Of a DNA stretch of 64,000 nt, positions 1-8,605 are shown in pieces. The stretch lies in assembly GCF_904063055.1 (NCBI RefSeq), contig NZ_CAJFCN010000005.1, positions 310,001 through 374,000 of the forward strand, written 5' to 3'. The position numbers and the translations under genes were made by a program. The notes beneath the pieces are model-generated. The model had not been told where the DNA came from. It saw only the letters and a program-made list of their open reading frames with translations, and made no database searches. The stretch comes from Pseudomonas paracarnis (lineage in GTDB: Bacteria > Pseudomonadota > Gammaproteobacteria > Pseudomonadales > Pseudomonadaceae). Positions within the stretch are counted from its first letter, which is position 1, and the number at the start of each line of letters is the position of its first letter.

Positions 1-1415
<1,415 letters not shown>

Positions 1416-1428
1416 GACCGCGTCGCTG

Positions 1429-1504
1429 CCATCGCAGGCAAGCCAGCTCCCACATTTGACGGTATTCACACATCCAAATGTGGGAAGGGGCTTGCCTGCG
1501 ATGG
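1429..1504. repeat. REP inverted pair (REPIN)
   Basis: Two inverted copies of the Pseudomonas REP core (ATCGCAGGCAAGCC and GGCTTGCCTGCGAT) enclose a short spacer. The complementary arms extend through CTCCCACATTTG / CAAATGTGGGA. It sits between the SDR gene and the next gene, both rightward, so it may protect the 3' end of the first transcript. Confidence 0.9.
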
Positions 1505-1595
1505 CGGCAAATCGGCCAAAATGCGGCATAAGGTACACTGCCCGCCTGAAAACCCCACCGCACCCAGCGGTTTAAAGGTTTTGACAGGAGGCAAT

Positions 1596-2501
1596 GTGAG
1601 TAACCGAGGTGAGCAGGCACTGCTCAAACAATCGACTATCCTGATGTTCGCAGTCGCGATCGCCGGGATTGTCACGGGTGTGATATCCGGCGCCCAATCC
1701 ATTCTGTTCGACGGCTTTTTCTCGCTGATCGCCACCGCCATCAAGGTGCTGATGCTGATCACGGCCAAGCTGATCGCCAAGAAAAGCAACGAGCGTTTCC
1801 AGTTCGGCTATTGGCACCTGGAGCCAATGGTGCTGTTGATCGAAGGCAGTTTCCTGCTGCTGATCGCCATCTACGCGTTCCTCAATGGCGTGTTCGGCAT
1901 TATCAATGGCGGGCGCGAAATCGAGTTGGGGCTGGTGATCATTTATGCGGCGGTGTTTACCGTCGTAGAGTTCGCCTACTTCTTCTATGTGCGCTACCGC
2001 AATCGCACACTCAAATCGTCATTGATCCAGTTCGACAACATCAGTTGGCTGGTGGACGCGATGCTGTCGGTGGGCTTGCTGATCAGCTTCCTGGCCGCAC
2101 TGTTGCTCAAGTCCCAGGGCTATGGCGAGTGGGCGGTCTACGTGGACCCGGTGATTCTGATCCTGCTGGCCCTGAGCATGCTGGCGCCAGCATTCAAGAT
2201 CCTGCGCCCGGCGCTGCGCGAAGTGTTGGGCATCGCGCCGGATCACTTGGACGACAAGGTCCGCGAAGTGATGGACGCGGCGCAGGCCAAGCATGGTTTC
2301 GACGACTATGTGTCCTATGTGCAGAAGCACGGGCGTGCGCGGTTTATCGAAATTCATGTGGTGCTGCCAGCGAATTACCCGGTGGATAACGTCGCGACTC
2401 TCGATGGGCTGCGTGAGGAGATATCCACAGGGCTGGGGGCGGCGGATGCGGCGCGGTGGTTGACGATCAGTTTTACCGGGGATCGCAAGTGGATTGCCTA
2501 A
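1596..2501 (+). CDS. Cation diffusion facilitator-like membrane protein
   Basis: A 301-aa protein with about six hydrophobic segments and a C-terminal cytoplasmic domain of the CDF type. GTG at 1596 is chosen because AGGAGG sits five bases upstream; a longer in-frame reading from 1521 lacks a ribosome site. The family is recognisable from the FDGFFSLIATAIK segment (around residues 38-50) and the later NISWLVDAML segment. In well-studied CDF zinc exporters these places read D-x3-D and H-x3-D; here they read D-x3-S and S-x3-D, so the classical transport-site ligands are partly replaced. Metal specificity, and even metal transport, are therefore uncertain. Confidence 0.75.
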   Translation: MSNRGEQALLKQSTILMFAVAIAGIVTGVISGAQSILFDGFFSLIATAIKVLMLITAKLIAKKSNERFQFGYWHLEPMVLLIEGSFLLLIAIYAFLNGVFGIINGGREIELGLVIIYAAVFTVVEFAYFFYVRYRNRTLKSSLIQFDNISWLVDAMLSVGLLISFLAALLLKSQGYGEWAVYVDPVILILLALSMLAPAFKILRPALREVLGIAPDHLDDKVREVMDAAQAKHGFDDYVSYVQKHGRARFIEIHVVLPANYPVDNVATLDGLREEISTGLGAADAARWLTISFTGDRKWIA

Positions 2502-2524
2502 AGTCTGTTAGAGCGAGGTGAGGC

Positions 2525-2598
2525 TATCGCAGGCAAGCCAGCTCCCACATTTGAATGTGCGAACACTATCAACTGTGGAAGCTGGCTTGCCTGCGATG
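2525..2598. repeat. REP inverted pair (REPIN)
   Basis: TATCGCAGGCAAGCCAGCTC and its inverted partner GAAGCTGGCTTGCCTGCGAT form a hairpin between the 3' ends of two convergent genes (CDF-like and AGE family). It probably serves as a transcript boundary for both. Confidence 0.9.
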
Positions 2599-2610
2599 GG
2601 GCCCAGCAGG

Positions 2611-3720
2611 TCAGCCCAGATGCTGGACCAAGCCCTGATAGCAAGTCGCCAAATGATAGGGCGTAGTCGAAGGCATATCCCGTCGGCTCACCTTACCCTC
2701 GGCATCCAGGCATTCATGCCAACCCTTGGCATGCAAAAAGCGCTGTTGCAACGCCTGCAACTGACGCTGCAGCACCGCTTCGCTACTTGGTCGCAATGTC
2801 AGCGCCCGCAGGTACTCCGCCTGTGCCCAGATCCGTTGGGTACCGTCGCGCACCGTGCCATCCAGCGCGAGCATGCCGCTGACCGCCCCGCTTAACTTAT
2901 CCACACCCTTTTGCTCGGCATAGGCAAATGCCCGTGTCAGCGAGCCATGCAGTGCGGTGCCGCGTAGCACAGCTGAAGACTTGAGCAAAAAGAACCATTC
3001 GAACTGGTGCCCCGGCTCAAACCAGTTATCCACAGCGCCCACAGGTTTTTCCATCATCACGCCGTGCTCGCGGTCGATGAAACGTTGCTGCATGGCCGTC
3101 GCCAGTGCCAGCAGGGCCGCTTGTACCTGGGCGTCCTCACGCACCGCGAGGGTGGCCAGGAAACCTTCGGCCAGGTGCATCAGCGGGTTTTGCAACGGGC
3201 CGGAGTCGAGCGAGGCCCAGTTGCGCTCCAGTACGGCCTCGTACAAGCCGTCACCGGTGGCAAAACGTTGGGCGACGACTTCCAGGGCAGCGTTGAGCAC
3301 CGATTCCACCAACGGCTCACGCATCTTGGCCCAGTAATGGGCGCAGGCAAAAATAATGAAGGCGTGGGTGTAGAGGTCTTTGCGCTTGTCCAGCGGTTGG
3401 CCGGCAGGGTCGATGCTGTAGAACCAGCCACCGTGTTCGGCATCATGAAAGTGCCGTTGCAGGGAGCGAAACAGCGCTGCCGCACGTTCTTCGGCGAAAG
3501 CCGCGCCGGGTTCGCCGATCAGGCTGGCGAACAGGTACAGCTGCCGGGCGCAGGCCATGGCGCGATAGCGCTGGGGGGGCAGTGGCTGGTGGTCGGCGTC
3601 CAGGGCCTCAAAGGGCAGTGCCAGGTCGGCATTCCAGCCCGGGCCTTGCCAGAGAGGCACGATCAGGTCATGGAAGTGCGTGAGCACAGGCGTCAGGGAA
3701 GAGGGGGAAGCGATGGGCAT
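2611..3720 (-). CDS. AGE family epimerase/isomerase
   Basis: A 369-aa (alpha/alpha)6-barrel protein of the N-acylglucosamine 2-epimerase family. Recognisable pieces are KDLYTHAFIIFA, NPLMHLAEGFLA, EPGHQFEWFFLL and RIWAQAEYLRA, the last two carrying conserved His/Glu/Arg of the sugar-binding cleft. Length and motifs fit the mannose/sulfoquinovose isomerase branch (YihS, D-mannose isomerase) better than true GlcNAc epimerases. It is a cytosolic enzyme, likely interconverting aldose and ketose sugars. The start at 3720 is the only upstream ATG but has no clear ribosome site. It is transcribed alone between two repeat elements. Confidence 0.8.
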   Translation of the reverse strand: MPIASPSSLTPVLTHFHDLIVPLWQGPGWNADLALPFEALDADHQPLPPQRYRAMACARQLYLFASLIGEPGAAFAEERAAALFRSLQRHFHDAEHGGWFYSIDPAGQPLDKRKDLYTHAFIIFACAHYWAKMREPLVESVLNAALEVVAQRFATGDGLYEAVLERNWASLDSGPLQNPLMHLAEGFLATLAVREDAQVQAALLALATAMQQRFIDREHGVMMEKPVGAVDNWFEPGHQFEWFFLLKSSAVLRGTALHGSLTRAFAYAEQKGVDKLSGAVSGMLALDGTVRDGTQRIWAQAEYLRALTLRPSSEAVLQRQLQALQQRFLHAKGWHECLDAEGKVSRRDMPSTTPYHLATCYQGLVQHLG

Positions 3721-3765
3721 TGGCTGGCGTCGTCACGGCAGGGGTGTAGGCGCGCATGGTAGCAG

Positions 3766-3872
3766 GCTGATCGTTCCCACGCTCTGCGTGGGAATGCATT
3801 TTATGACGCTCTGCGTCATGCTTTGGGACGCAGAGCGTCTTCGGCTGCGTTCCCACGCGGAGCGTGGGAACG
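3766..3872. repeat. Long palindromic intergenic element, GTTCCCACGC family, copy 1
   Basis: A compound inverted repeat: outer arms carry GTTCCCACGCTCTGCGTGGGAA and GTTCCCACGCGGAGCGTGGGAAC-like halves, each itself palindromic, with an inner GACGCTCTGCGTC / GACGCAGAGCGTC pair. Three more copies occur at 45185, 54183 and 58518. It ends 24 bases from the ureJ stop codon. Confidence 0.9.
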
Positions 3873-3896
3873 AGAGGCCCTCAGCAGTGCCGCAAA

Positions 3897-4469
3897 TCAG
3901 CCCGCCAGCAACCACACCCCAGTCGCCGCCGAAGCCGCCCCGGCCACTCGCACCAAGGGTGCAGCAGCAGCTGGCAAAAAGCGCACGACTGCATAACCGG
4001 CTGCATGCAACGCCGCGGTCGCCCCCACAAACCCAGCGGCATACGCCCAAGGGCTGGTCATATCCGGCAGTTCCAGGCCATGGGCCACGCCATGAAACAG
4101 CGCAAACAACGCCGTGGCGCCCACGGCCACGAACAGCGGCGGCCGCACCGCCAATGCTACCGCCAGGCCCAAGGCCAGCACCGAAGCAGCAATCCCGCTT
4201 TCCAGCGCCGGCAGTTGCAGCCCTTCAAAACCCAGCACGCCGCCGATCAGCATGGTGCCGACAAAGGTGCATGGCAGCGCCCAGCGCGCGGCGCCTTTTT
4301 GTTGGGCCGCCCAGAGGCCTACCGCAAGCATGGCCAGCAAGTGATCGAGGCCGCCCAGGGGATGGCTGATACCGGCCACCAGGCCATTGTCGCCATGGCC
4401 CGGATGGGCGAAGGCCAGGGCAGGCGCGAGCAGCAGCGCGGCGGCGGCGAAAAGTCTGTTGAGTCTCAT
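3897..4469 (-). CDS. ureJ: HupE/UreJ family nickel transporter-like protein
   Basis: A 190-aa integral membrane protein with a cleavable-looking signal ending AFA followed by HPGHGD, then HPLGGLDHLLAM, the signature His/Asp-rich motif of HupE/UreJ proteins. The remaining sequence forms about six hydrophobic helices. Members are thought to supply nickel for hydrogenase or urease. It is the last gene of the leftward ureE-ureF-ureG-ureJ unit, 22 bases after ureG, with AAGGA eight bases before its ATG. A role in nickel uptake for urease is inferred from family and operon position. Confidence 0.88.
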   Translation of the reverse strand: MRLNRLFAAAALLLAPALAFAHPGHGDNGLVAGISHPLGGLDHLLAMLAVGLWAAQQKGAARWALPCTFVGTMLIGGVLGFEGLQLPALESGIAASVLALGLAVALAVRPPLFVAVGATALFALFHGVAHGLELPDMTSPWAYAAGFVGATAALHAAGYAVVRFLPAAAAPLVRVAGAASAATGVWLLAG

Positions 4470-4491
4470 GGACAGGTTCCTTATGGGTTGA

Positions 4492-5106
4492 TCAGGCGGC
4501 GGTCAGCAGGCCCTGGCGTTCGATGAAGGCGACGATGTCATCCAGGCCGACCCCGGTTTTCTGGTTGCTGAACACAAAGGGTTTGCCGTTGCGCATGCGT
4601 TGAGTGTCGCTGTTCATCAGGTCCAGCGACGCGCCGACCAGCGGGGCCAGGTCGATTTTGTTGATCACCAGCAGGTCGGATTTGCAAATGCCAGGCCCGC
4701 CCTTGCGCGGCAGCTTGTCGCCCGCAGACACATCGATCACATAGATGGTCAGGTCCGACAGTTCCGGGCTGAAGGTGGCCGACAGGTTGTCGCCGCCGGA
4801 CTCCACCAGAATCAGGTCCAGGCCCGGAAAACGACGGTTGAGTTGGTCCACGGCCTCCAGGTTGATCGAGGCATCTTCGCGAATCGCCGTGTGTGGGCAG
4901 CCGCCGGTTTCCACGCCGATGATGCGCTCCGGCGCCAGGGCCTGGTTGCGCACCAGGAAGTCGGCATCTTCACGGGTATAGATGTCGTTGGTCACCACCG
5001 CCAGGTTGTAGCGATCGCGCAGCGCCAGGCACAGGGCCAGGGTCAGGGCGGTCTTGCCCGAGCCTACCGGGCCGCCGATACCGACGCGCAGGGGTTGTGT
5101 GTTCAT
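4492..5106 (-). CDS. ureG: Urease accessory GTPase UreG
   Basis: A 204-aa SIMIBI-class GTPase that powers nickel delivery to urease together with UreD and UreF. The P-loop GPVGSGKTA lies at about residues 11-19, the CPH metal-binding motif follows in [15 protein letters not shown], and the guanine-specificity motif NKID is in [17 protein letters not shown] 5106 is preceded by GGAGAAGCAC; the reading could be extended upstream to 5166 but that region overlaps the end of ureF. Cytosolic; cotranscribed with ureF upstream and ureJ downstream. Confidence 0.97.
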   Translation of the reverse strand: MNTQPLRVGIGGPVGSGKTALTLALCLALRDRYNLAVVTNDIYTREDADFLVRNQALAPERIIGVETGGCPHTAIREDASINLEAVDQLNRRFPGLDLILVESGGDNLSATFSPELSDLTIYVIDVSAGDKLPRKGGPGICKSDLLVINKIDLAPLVGASLDLMNSDTQRMRNGKPFVFSNQKTGVGLDDIVAFIERQGLLTAA

Positions 5107-5120
5107 GTGCTTCTCCAGAA

Positions 5121-5795
5121 TCAGGAACGGAACAGGCGGCTGTACTGGCGCTCGTGGGCCATGCACGCCAGGGACAGGCCAAAAGCAGCGCTGCCCAAAT
5201 GGTTAGGGTTAATGCGCTCGGCATCCTGCTGGGCTTGTTGCAGCAGCGGCAGCAGTTCACTGGTTAGACGCTGGGCGGCTTGCTGGCCCAGTGGAAGGGT
5301 TTTCATCAGCACGGCCAATTGGTTTTCCAGCCAGCTCCACAGCCAGGCGGCGAGGGCGTCGTCGGCGTTGATGTGCCAGGCGCGCGCGGCCAAGGCCCAG
5401 CCAAGGGCCAGGTGCGGTTCGTCGCGTTGAGCGAGAAAGTCACGGGCGCTGTCGTCCAGTTCCGGCAAGCCGTTGAGCAACTGTTGCAGGGAGTAGCCCA
5501 TCTGGCGGCTTTCCTGATACAGCTCCCGGGTCTCACGGCTGGCGCGGTGCTCGTCGCACCACTGCGCCAGTTGCGCCCAGTCCTGCTCGATGGCTGCGCG
5601 GCAATGGGCGAGCAGCAGCGGCGCTTCGAAACGCGCCAGGTTGAGCAGCAACTGGTCACTGATCCAGCGTCGGGCGCTCGCGGCATCCTGCACGCGGCCG
5701 TTGTCCACCGCCATTTCCAGGCCCTGGGAATAGCTGTAACCGCCAATCGGCAATTGCGGACTGGCCAGGCGTAGAAGCGCCCAGGCTGGGTTCAT
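5121..5795 (-). CDS. ureF: Urease accessory protein UreF
   Basis: A 224-aa all-helical protein, full length for the family, opening with [21 protein letters not shown], which is the typical UreF N-terminus. UreF forms the UreD-UreF-UreG complex on apo-urease and gates GTP-dependent nickel insertion. Its ATG overlaps the ureE stop by four bases (ATGA), indicating translational coupling. The next gene, ureG, begins 14 bases after its stop. Confidence 0.95.
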   Translation of the reverse strand: MNPAWALLRLASPQLPIGGYSYSQGLEMAVDNGRVQDAASARRWISDQLLLNLARFEAPLLLAHCRAAIEQDWAQLAQWCDEHRASRETRELYQESRQMGYSLQQLLNGLPELDDSARDFLAQRDEPHLALGWALAARAWHINADDALAAWLWSWLENQLAVLMKTLPLGQQAAQRLTSELLPLLQQAQQDAERINPNHLGSAAFGLSLACMAHERQYSRLFRS

Positions 5796-6292
5796 AGACG
5801 TACGCCGAACTGATGCAGCTTGGGGGCGTAGTTGAAGTCTTCATCCCCATGGCGCGAATGATGATGGCCGCCGCCATAGGCGCCGTGCTCGGGTTGAAAC
5901 GGCGCTTCGATGGTCTGTGCATCGGCACCCAGCTGTTCAAGCATGGCCTTGAGCACGTAGTCATCGAGCAGGCGCAGCCAACCGTCACCGACTTGCAGGG
6001 CTACATGGCGGTTGCCTAGGTGATAGGCGGCGCGAGTCAACTCGAACGCGTTGCGGCAGGTGACATGCAGCAGTTGTTCAGGGCGGGCGCACACCCGTAC
6101 GACGCGTCCGTCTTCTGCCTGTAGGAATTCACCATCGTGCAAGGGCGGCTGGCCCCGCTCCAAAAACAGGCCGACGTCTTCACCGTCGGCACTGAAACAG
6201 CGCAGGCGGCTTTTGCTGCGGGCTTCGTAATTGAGCAGCAACTCGGCGGCCCAGAGGGCTTGGGGGGCGATTCGGCGATGTATCACCAGCAT
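5792..6292 (-). CDS. ureE: Urease nickel metallochaperone UreE
   Basis: A 166-aa nickel-binding chaperone. The N-terminal half has the UreE beta domain with RSKSRLR and GLFLERGQPPLHDG; the C-terminal half has LGNRHVALQ with the conserved metal-site His and a His-rich tail (GGGHHHSRHGDED) that would bind extra nickel. ATG 6292 is used because GGAAGC sits six bases before it; an in-frame extension to 6349 overlaps a putative sigma-54 promoter. First gene of the ureEFGJ operon. Confidence 0.95.
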   Translation of the reverse strand: MLVIHRRIAPQALWAAELLLNYEARSKSRLRCFSADGEDVGLFLERGQPPLHDGEFLQAEDGRVVRVCARPEQLLHVTCRNAFELTRAAYHLGNRHVALQVGDGWLRLLDDYVLKAMLEQLGADAQTIEAPFQPEHGAYGGGHHHSRHGDEDFNYAPKLHQFGVRL

Positions 6293-6329
6293 CAGAGAGC
6301 TTCCAGCTGTGAGCGATGAAAGACCTAGA

Positions 6330-6344
6330 GCAAGGGGCTTGCCA
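6330..6344 (-). promoter_or_regulatory. Putative sigma-54 promoter of ureEFGJ
   Basis: On the minus strand the sequence reads TGGCAAGCCCCTTGC, matching the sigma-54 consensus TGGCACG-N4-TTGC with the required GG-N10-GC spacing. Transcription would start near 6319, giving a leader of about 27 bases before ureE. The 12-mer AAGGGGCTTGCC also occurs in REP sequences nearby, so a decayed REP half is the alternative explanation. Confidence 0.45.
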
Positions 6345-6532
6345 ATCACGGGATTGAGTCGGAATTCCCTGTAGTCAGGCAGGCATGCTGCTCAATAGGG
6401 CGTCAGATAATTCAGTGTGTGAATCAATTTGGTGCGTGGCGAGGTTTATAGCACCGGCGAAGGGCGTTTTGCGTTGATGGAGGCGCTTGTCTTGATGAAA
6501 TTTCTTTCATCTTTTTCTGTGTAGGCAGTTTT

Positions 6533-6546
6533 TAGGATTTGTCCTA
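6533..6546. promoter_or_regulatory. TAGGA-N4-TCCTA dyad upstream of NlpC/P60 gene
   Basis: A perfect five-base inverted repeat with a four-base spacer, 86 bases before the start codon of the peptidase gene. It has the size of a dimeric regulator half-site pair. The regulator is unknown and the match could be chance. Confidence 0.25.
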
Positions 6547-6631
6547 CGAATCATGAGGATTTGGAGTTCATGAGATTACCTGAGGGTTCTTTAGGCTATG
6601 CGCCCTGTTTAATACCACCGCGACGTTCATC

Positions 6632-7138
6632 ATGCTTCGATCAATTTTCTGTATATGCCTGGTCAGCCTGACCTTCTTTATTTCATCGGCATCGGCCAAT
6701 TTTCAGCCCCGCGCCAGCTTCGGCTCGTCGCTGCAAAGCCTCAAGCCGGCTTCCATCGACGACGTGATCGACCGCGCCCATGAGTTGCTCGGTACACCCT
6801 ACAAGTGGGGCGGCACCTCGGCGGAGCAGGGCTTCGATTGCAGCAGCTTCCTGGTGTATCTGTTCAAGACCCAGGCCAATATCCAGATACCGCGCACCAC
6901 CACGGCCATGCACCGGTCATCGGCGGCGACCATCAAGCGCAATGCGTTGAAGCCTGGGGATGCGGTGTTTTTCAAAGGCAACGGGCGCGGCCAGGTCAGC
7001 CATGTCGGGCTTTACATTGGCCACGGCAAATTCATTCATTCGCCGCGCACCGGCAAAACCATTCGTATCGATTCATTGAGCAATAGCTACTGGAACAAGC
7101 ACTACACCACCGCCAAACGGTTCCACACGGCGGGTTGA
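6632..7138 (+). CDS. Secreted NlpC/P60 family peptidoglycan peptidase
   Basis: A 168-aa exported C40 peptidase. Residues 1-22 form a signal peptide (hydrophobic stretch ending SASA). The catalytic domain has FDCSSF with nucleophile Cys70, SHVGLYIG with His124, and HSP with His136 as the third polar residue. Such enzymes cleave gamma-D-Glu-meso-diaminopimelate bonds in cell wall stem peptides. There is no strong Shine-Dalgarno before the ATG. Its stop is five bases from the convergent desT-like gene, with no terminator between. Confidence 0.92.
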   Translation: MLRSIFCICLVSLTFFISSASANFQPRASFGSSLQSLKPASIDDVIDRAHELLGTPYKWGGTSAEQGFDCSSFLVYLFKTQANIQIPRTTTAMHRSSAATIKRNALKPGDAVFFKGNGRGQVSHVGLYIGHGKFIHSPRTGKTIRIDSLSNSYWNKHYTTAKRFHTAG

Positions 7139-7143
7139 TTGCT

Positions 7144-7776
7144 TTATTCGGTGCTGCCCAGCCCTTGCCAATGCTTGAGGCCGATAAAGATAAAGCGCAG
7201 TTGCTGGGTGATTTTCGCTTGGGGCGTAAGGTGGGCCGGCAGGGCGTGGGCCGGTGGGTCGATGATATCGGGCAGGGTGGCGAACACGCTCTTGACGATC
7301 AGGTCGGCCATCACATGCAAACCTTCGGCATCCAAGTGCTGGAGTTTGGGCATCAGCGTCAGGTCGGCGGCCAGGTCGCGGGTGATGTCTTCGCGCAGGG
7401 CGGCGATGGCTTGGCGCACGGCCAGGCAGCCGCCGTACTGTTCGCGAGCCAGGAACAGGAACTGAGAGCGGTTAGCCGAAACCACATCGAGAAAGATGCG
7501 CACCGAGGCATCAATGATGCCGCCCATCACGAATTCGTTGTGGCGCACCAGGCGGATCGTGGCGCGAAAGGTCTGGCCGACCTCGCTGACCAGTACCAGC
7601 CCCAACTGGTCCATATCGGCGAAATGGCGATAGAAACCGGTGGGCACGATACCCGCCGTCTTGGCCACTTCACGCAAGCTCAGGCTGCCAAACCCACGGC
7701 CACACTCCATCAGATGGCGGGCTGCGTCCATCAGGGCGAGGCGGGTCTGTTGCTTCTGTTCGGCGCGGGGCAGCAT
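7144..7776 (-). CDS. desT: TetR family regulator, DesT-like
   Basis: A 211-aa TetR regulator. The N-terminal helix-turn-helix is in SLREVAKTAGIVPTGFYRHF (about residues 33-52), and the ligand domain contains SANRSQFLFLAREQYGG. This reading is very close to my memory of P. aeruginosa DesT (PA4890), which senses acyl-CoA saturation and represses the desCB desaturase operon, and whose gene also neighbours ureE. No desCB genes are in the window, so its targets must lie elsewhere. ATG 7776 is preferred over an in-frame TTG at 7821, though neither has a strong ribosome site. Confidence 0.75.
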   Translation of the reverse strand: MLPRAEQKQQTRLALMDAARHLMECGRGFGSLSLREVAKTAGIVPTGFYRHFADMDQLGLVLVSEVGQTFRATIRLVRHNEFVMGGIIDASVRIFLDVVSANRSQFLFLAREQYGGCLAVRQAIAALREDITRDLAADLTLMPKLQHLDAEGLHVMADLIVKSVFATLPDIIDPPAHALPAHLTPQAKITQQLRFIFIGLKHWQGLGSTE

Positions 7777-7881
7777 GAGCGGATGAGCTTTGTCGGCAAG
7801 TACAGCGACGCACTCTAGCAAAAGCGCTTTGCCGGCGTCGAACTTGGCAGGGGCGGGGCGTGACGCGGTCTATATAAAAGC

Positions 7882-7911
7882 AAAAGCCCGATCGGCAGAT
7901 CGGGCTTTTTT
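7882..7911. terminator. Bidirectional rho-independent terminator
   Basis: AAAAGCCCGATC and GATCGGGCTTTTTT pair around a four-base loop, with a T-tract on either strand. It lies just past the stop of the leftward secreted-protein gene at 7928 and also insulates the desT-like gene. Confidence 0.93.
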
Positions 7912-7927
7912 CTGGGCCACCACAGGC

Positions 7928-8248
7928 TTAGCTCTGTGCTTGATGCAGTTCTTGCAGACGGTCGGCACCGCCTTCAGCAACGCCTTCGGTGTAGGCACGT
8001 TTGTTGGCTTGTTCAGCACCGCCTTCGACCAAACCTTTCTCTTGCAGACGGTTGTAGCCATTTTCAGCTACGGCGCCTTTGGCGTAATCACGGTTTTCGT
8101 CTTCTTGCGAACCGCTGCGAGCCACGGTTTGGCTGGTTTGCACGGCTTGGGCTTTGTTCTGTGGGGTGGCCTGTTCGGCAGCTGGCAGGGCAAAGGCGCT
8201 GGAAGCCAGGACAGATAACAGAACGGTAGCGAGTAATTGGCGTTTCAT
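7928..8248 (-). CDS. Small secreted protein of unknown function
   Basis: A 106-aa protein with a clear signal peptide (MKRQLLATVLLSVLASSAFA) and a polar mature part. The mature region is low in hydrophobic residues and repeats a short motif: VAENGYNRLQE and VAEGGADRLQE, separated by GLVEGGAEQANKRAYTEG. ATG 8248 has AGGAG nine bases upstream, and the gene ends at a strong terminator, so it is a genuine monocistronic gene. I do not recognise the family. A periplasmic role is implied by the signal peptide; it may be disordered or bind a partner through the repeated motif. Confidence 0.75.
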   Translation of the reverse strand: MKRQLLATVLLSVLASSAFALPAAEQATPQNKAQAVQTSQTVARSGSQEDENRDYAKGAVAENGYNRLQEKGLVEGGAEQANKRAYTEGVAEGGADRLQELHQAQS

Positions 8249-8605
8249 GATGGTTGCTCCTAGGGAGGGCGATAAAGTGGGTACAGGGCTAATGTTACCC
8301 TTGATAAGTCGATATAAAAGTTCATAAACACAATGGTAATAATCAACAGAATTGATTGTTCTCGCCGGAGGCTCTAGATCGAGCCTCTCAAGCCCGCGGC
8401 TTTGCACCGATGTGGGTATTTTCGACACGAACCTGGGTAACAATGGTGCGTCGTCGATGGGGAAAATTGTCTGGTTGATCAGGAAAATCGCTTTTTTCGG
8501 CTAAATCCGCCGTTGCGTTAAACCCCCAGGCACTTTGCCAGTCGTAGTCCTATAAGCTGTTTAAAAGGCTGTTGCCCAGCCAGTCGTATTCAGGAGCCCT
8601 GTGCA
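8249..8605. other. Divergent intergenic region with inverted repeats
   Basis: The 357 bases separate the leftward small secreted-protein gene from the rightward asmA-like gene. No gene is apparent. Two perfect inverted repeats are visible: AATCAA-N5-TTGATT at 8341-8357 and GAGGCTC-N6-GAGCCTC at 8368-8387. They may be operators or transcript hairpins; neither is followed by a T-tract. Confidence 0.4.

Larger units (their letters stand above)
6293..6631. other. Divergent promoter region between ureE and the NlpC/P60 gene
   Basis: No gene is visible in these 339 bases. They hold a sigma-54-like element for ureE (6330-6344), a short AT-rich inverted repeat GATGAAA-N4-TTTCATC (6494-6511) and a TAGGA-N4-TCCTA dyad (6533-6546). 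The two dyads lie 85-138 bases upstream of the rightward gene at 6632 and are candidate operator sites. No regulator can be named from the sequence. Confidence 0.5.

Noticed and set aside
1429..1504. Possible CRISPR-like repeats
   Set aside because: The repeated units are inverted pairs scattered in intergenic gaps, not direct repeats with regular spacers; they are REP elements.
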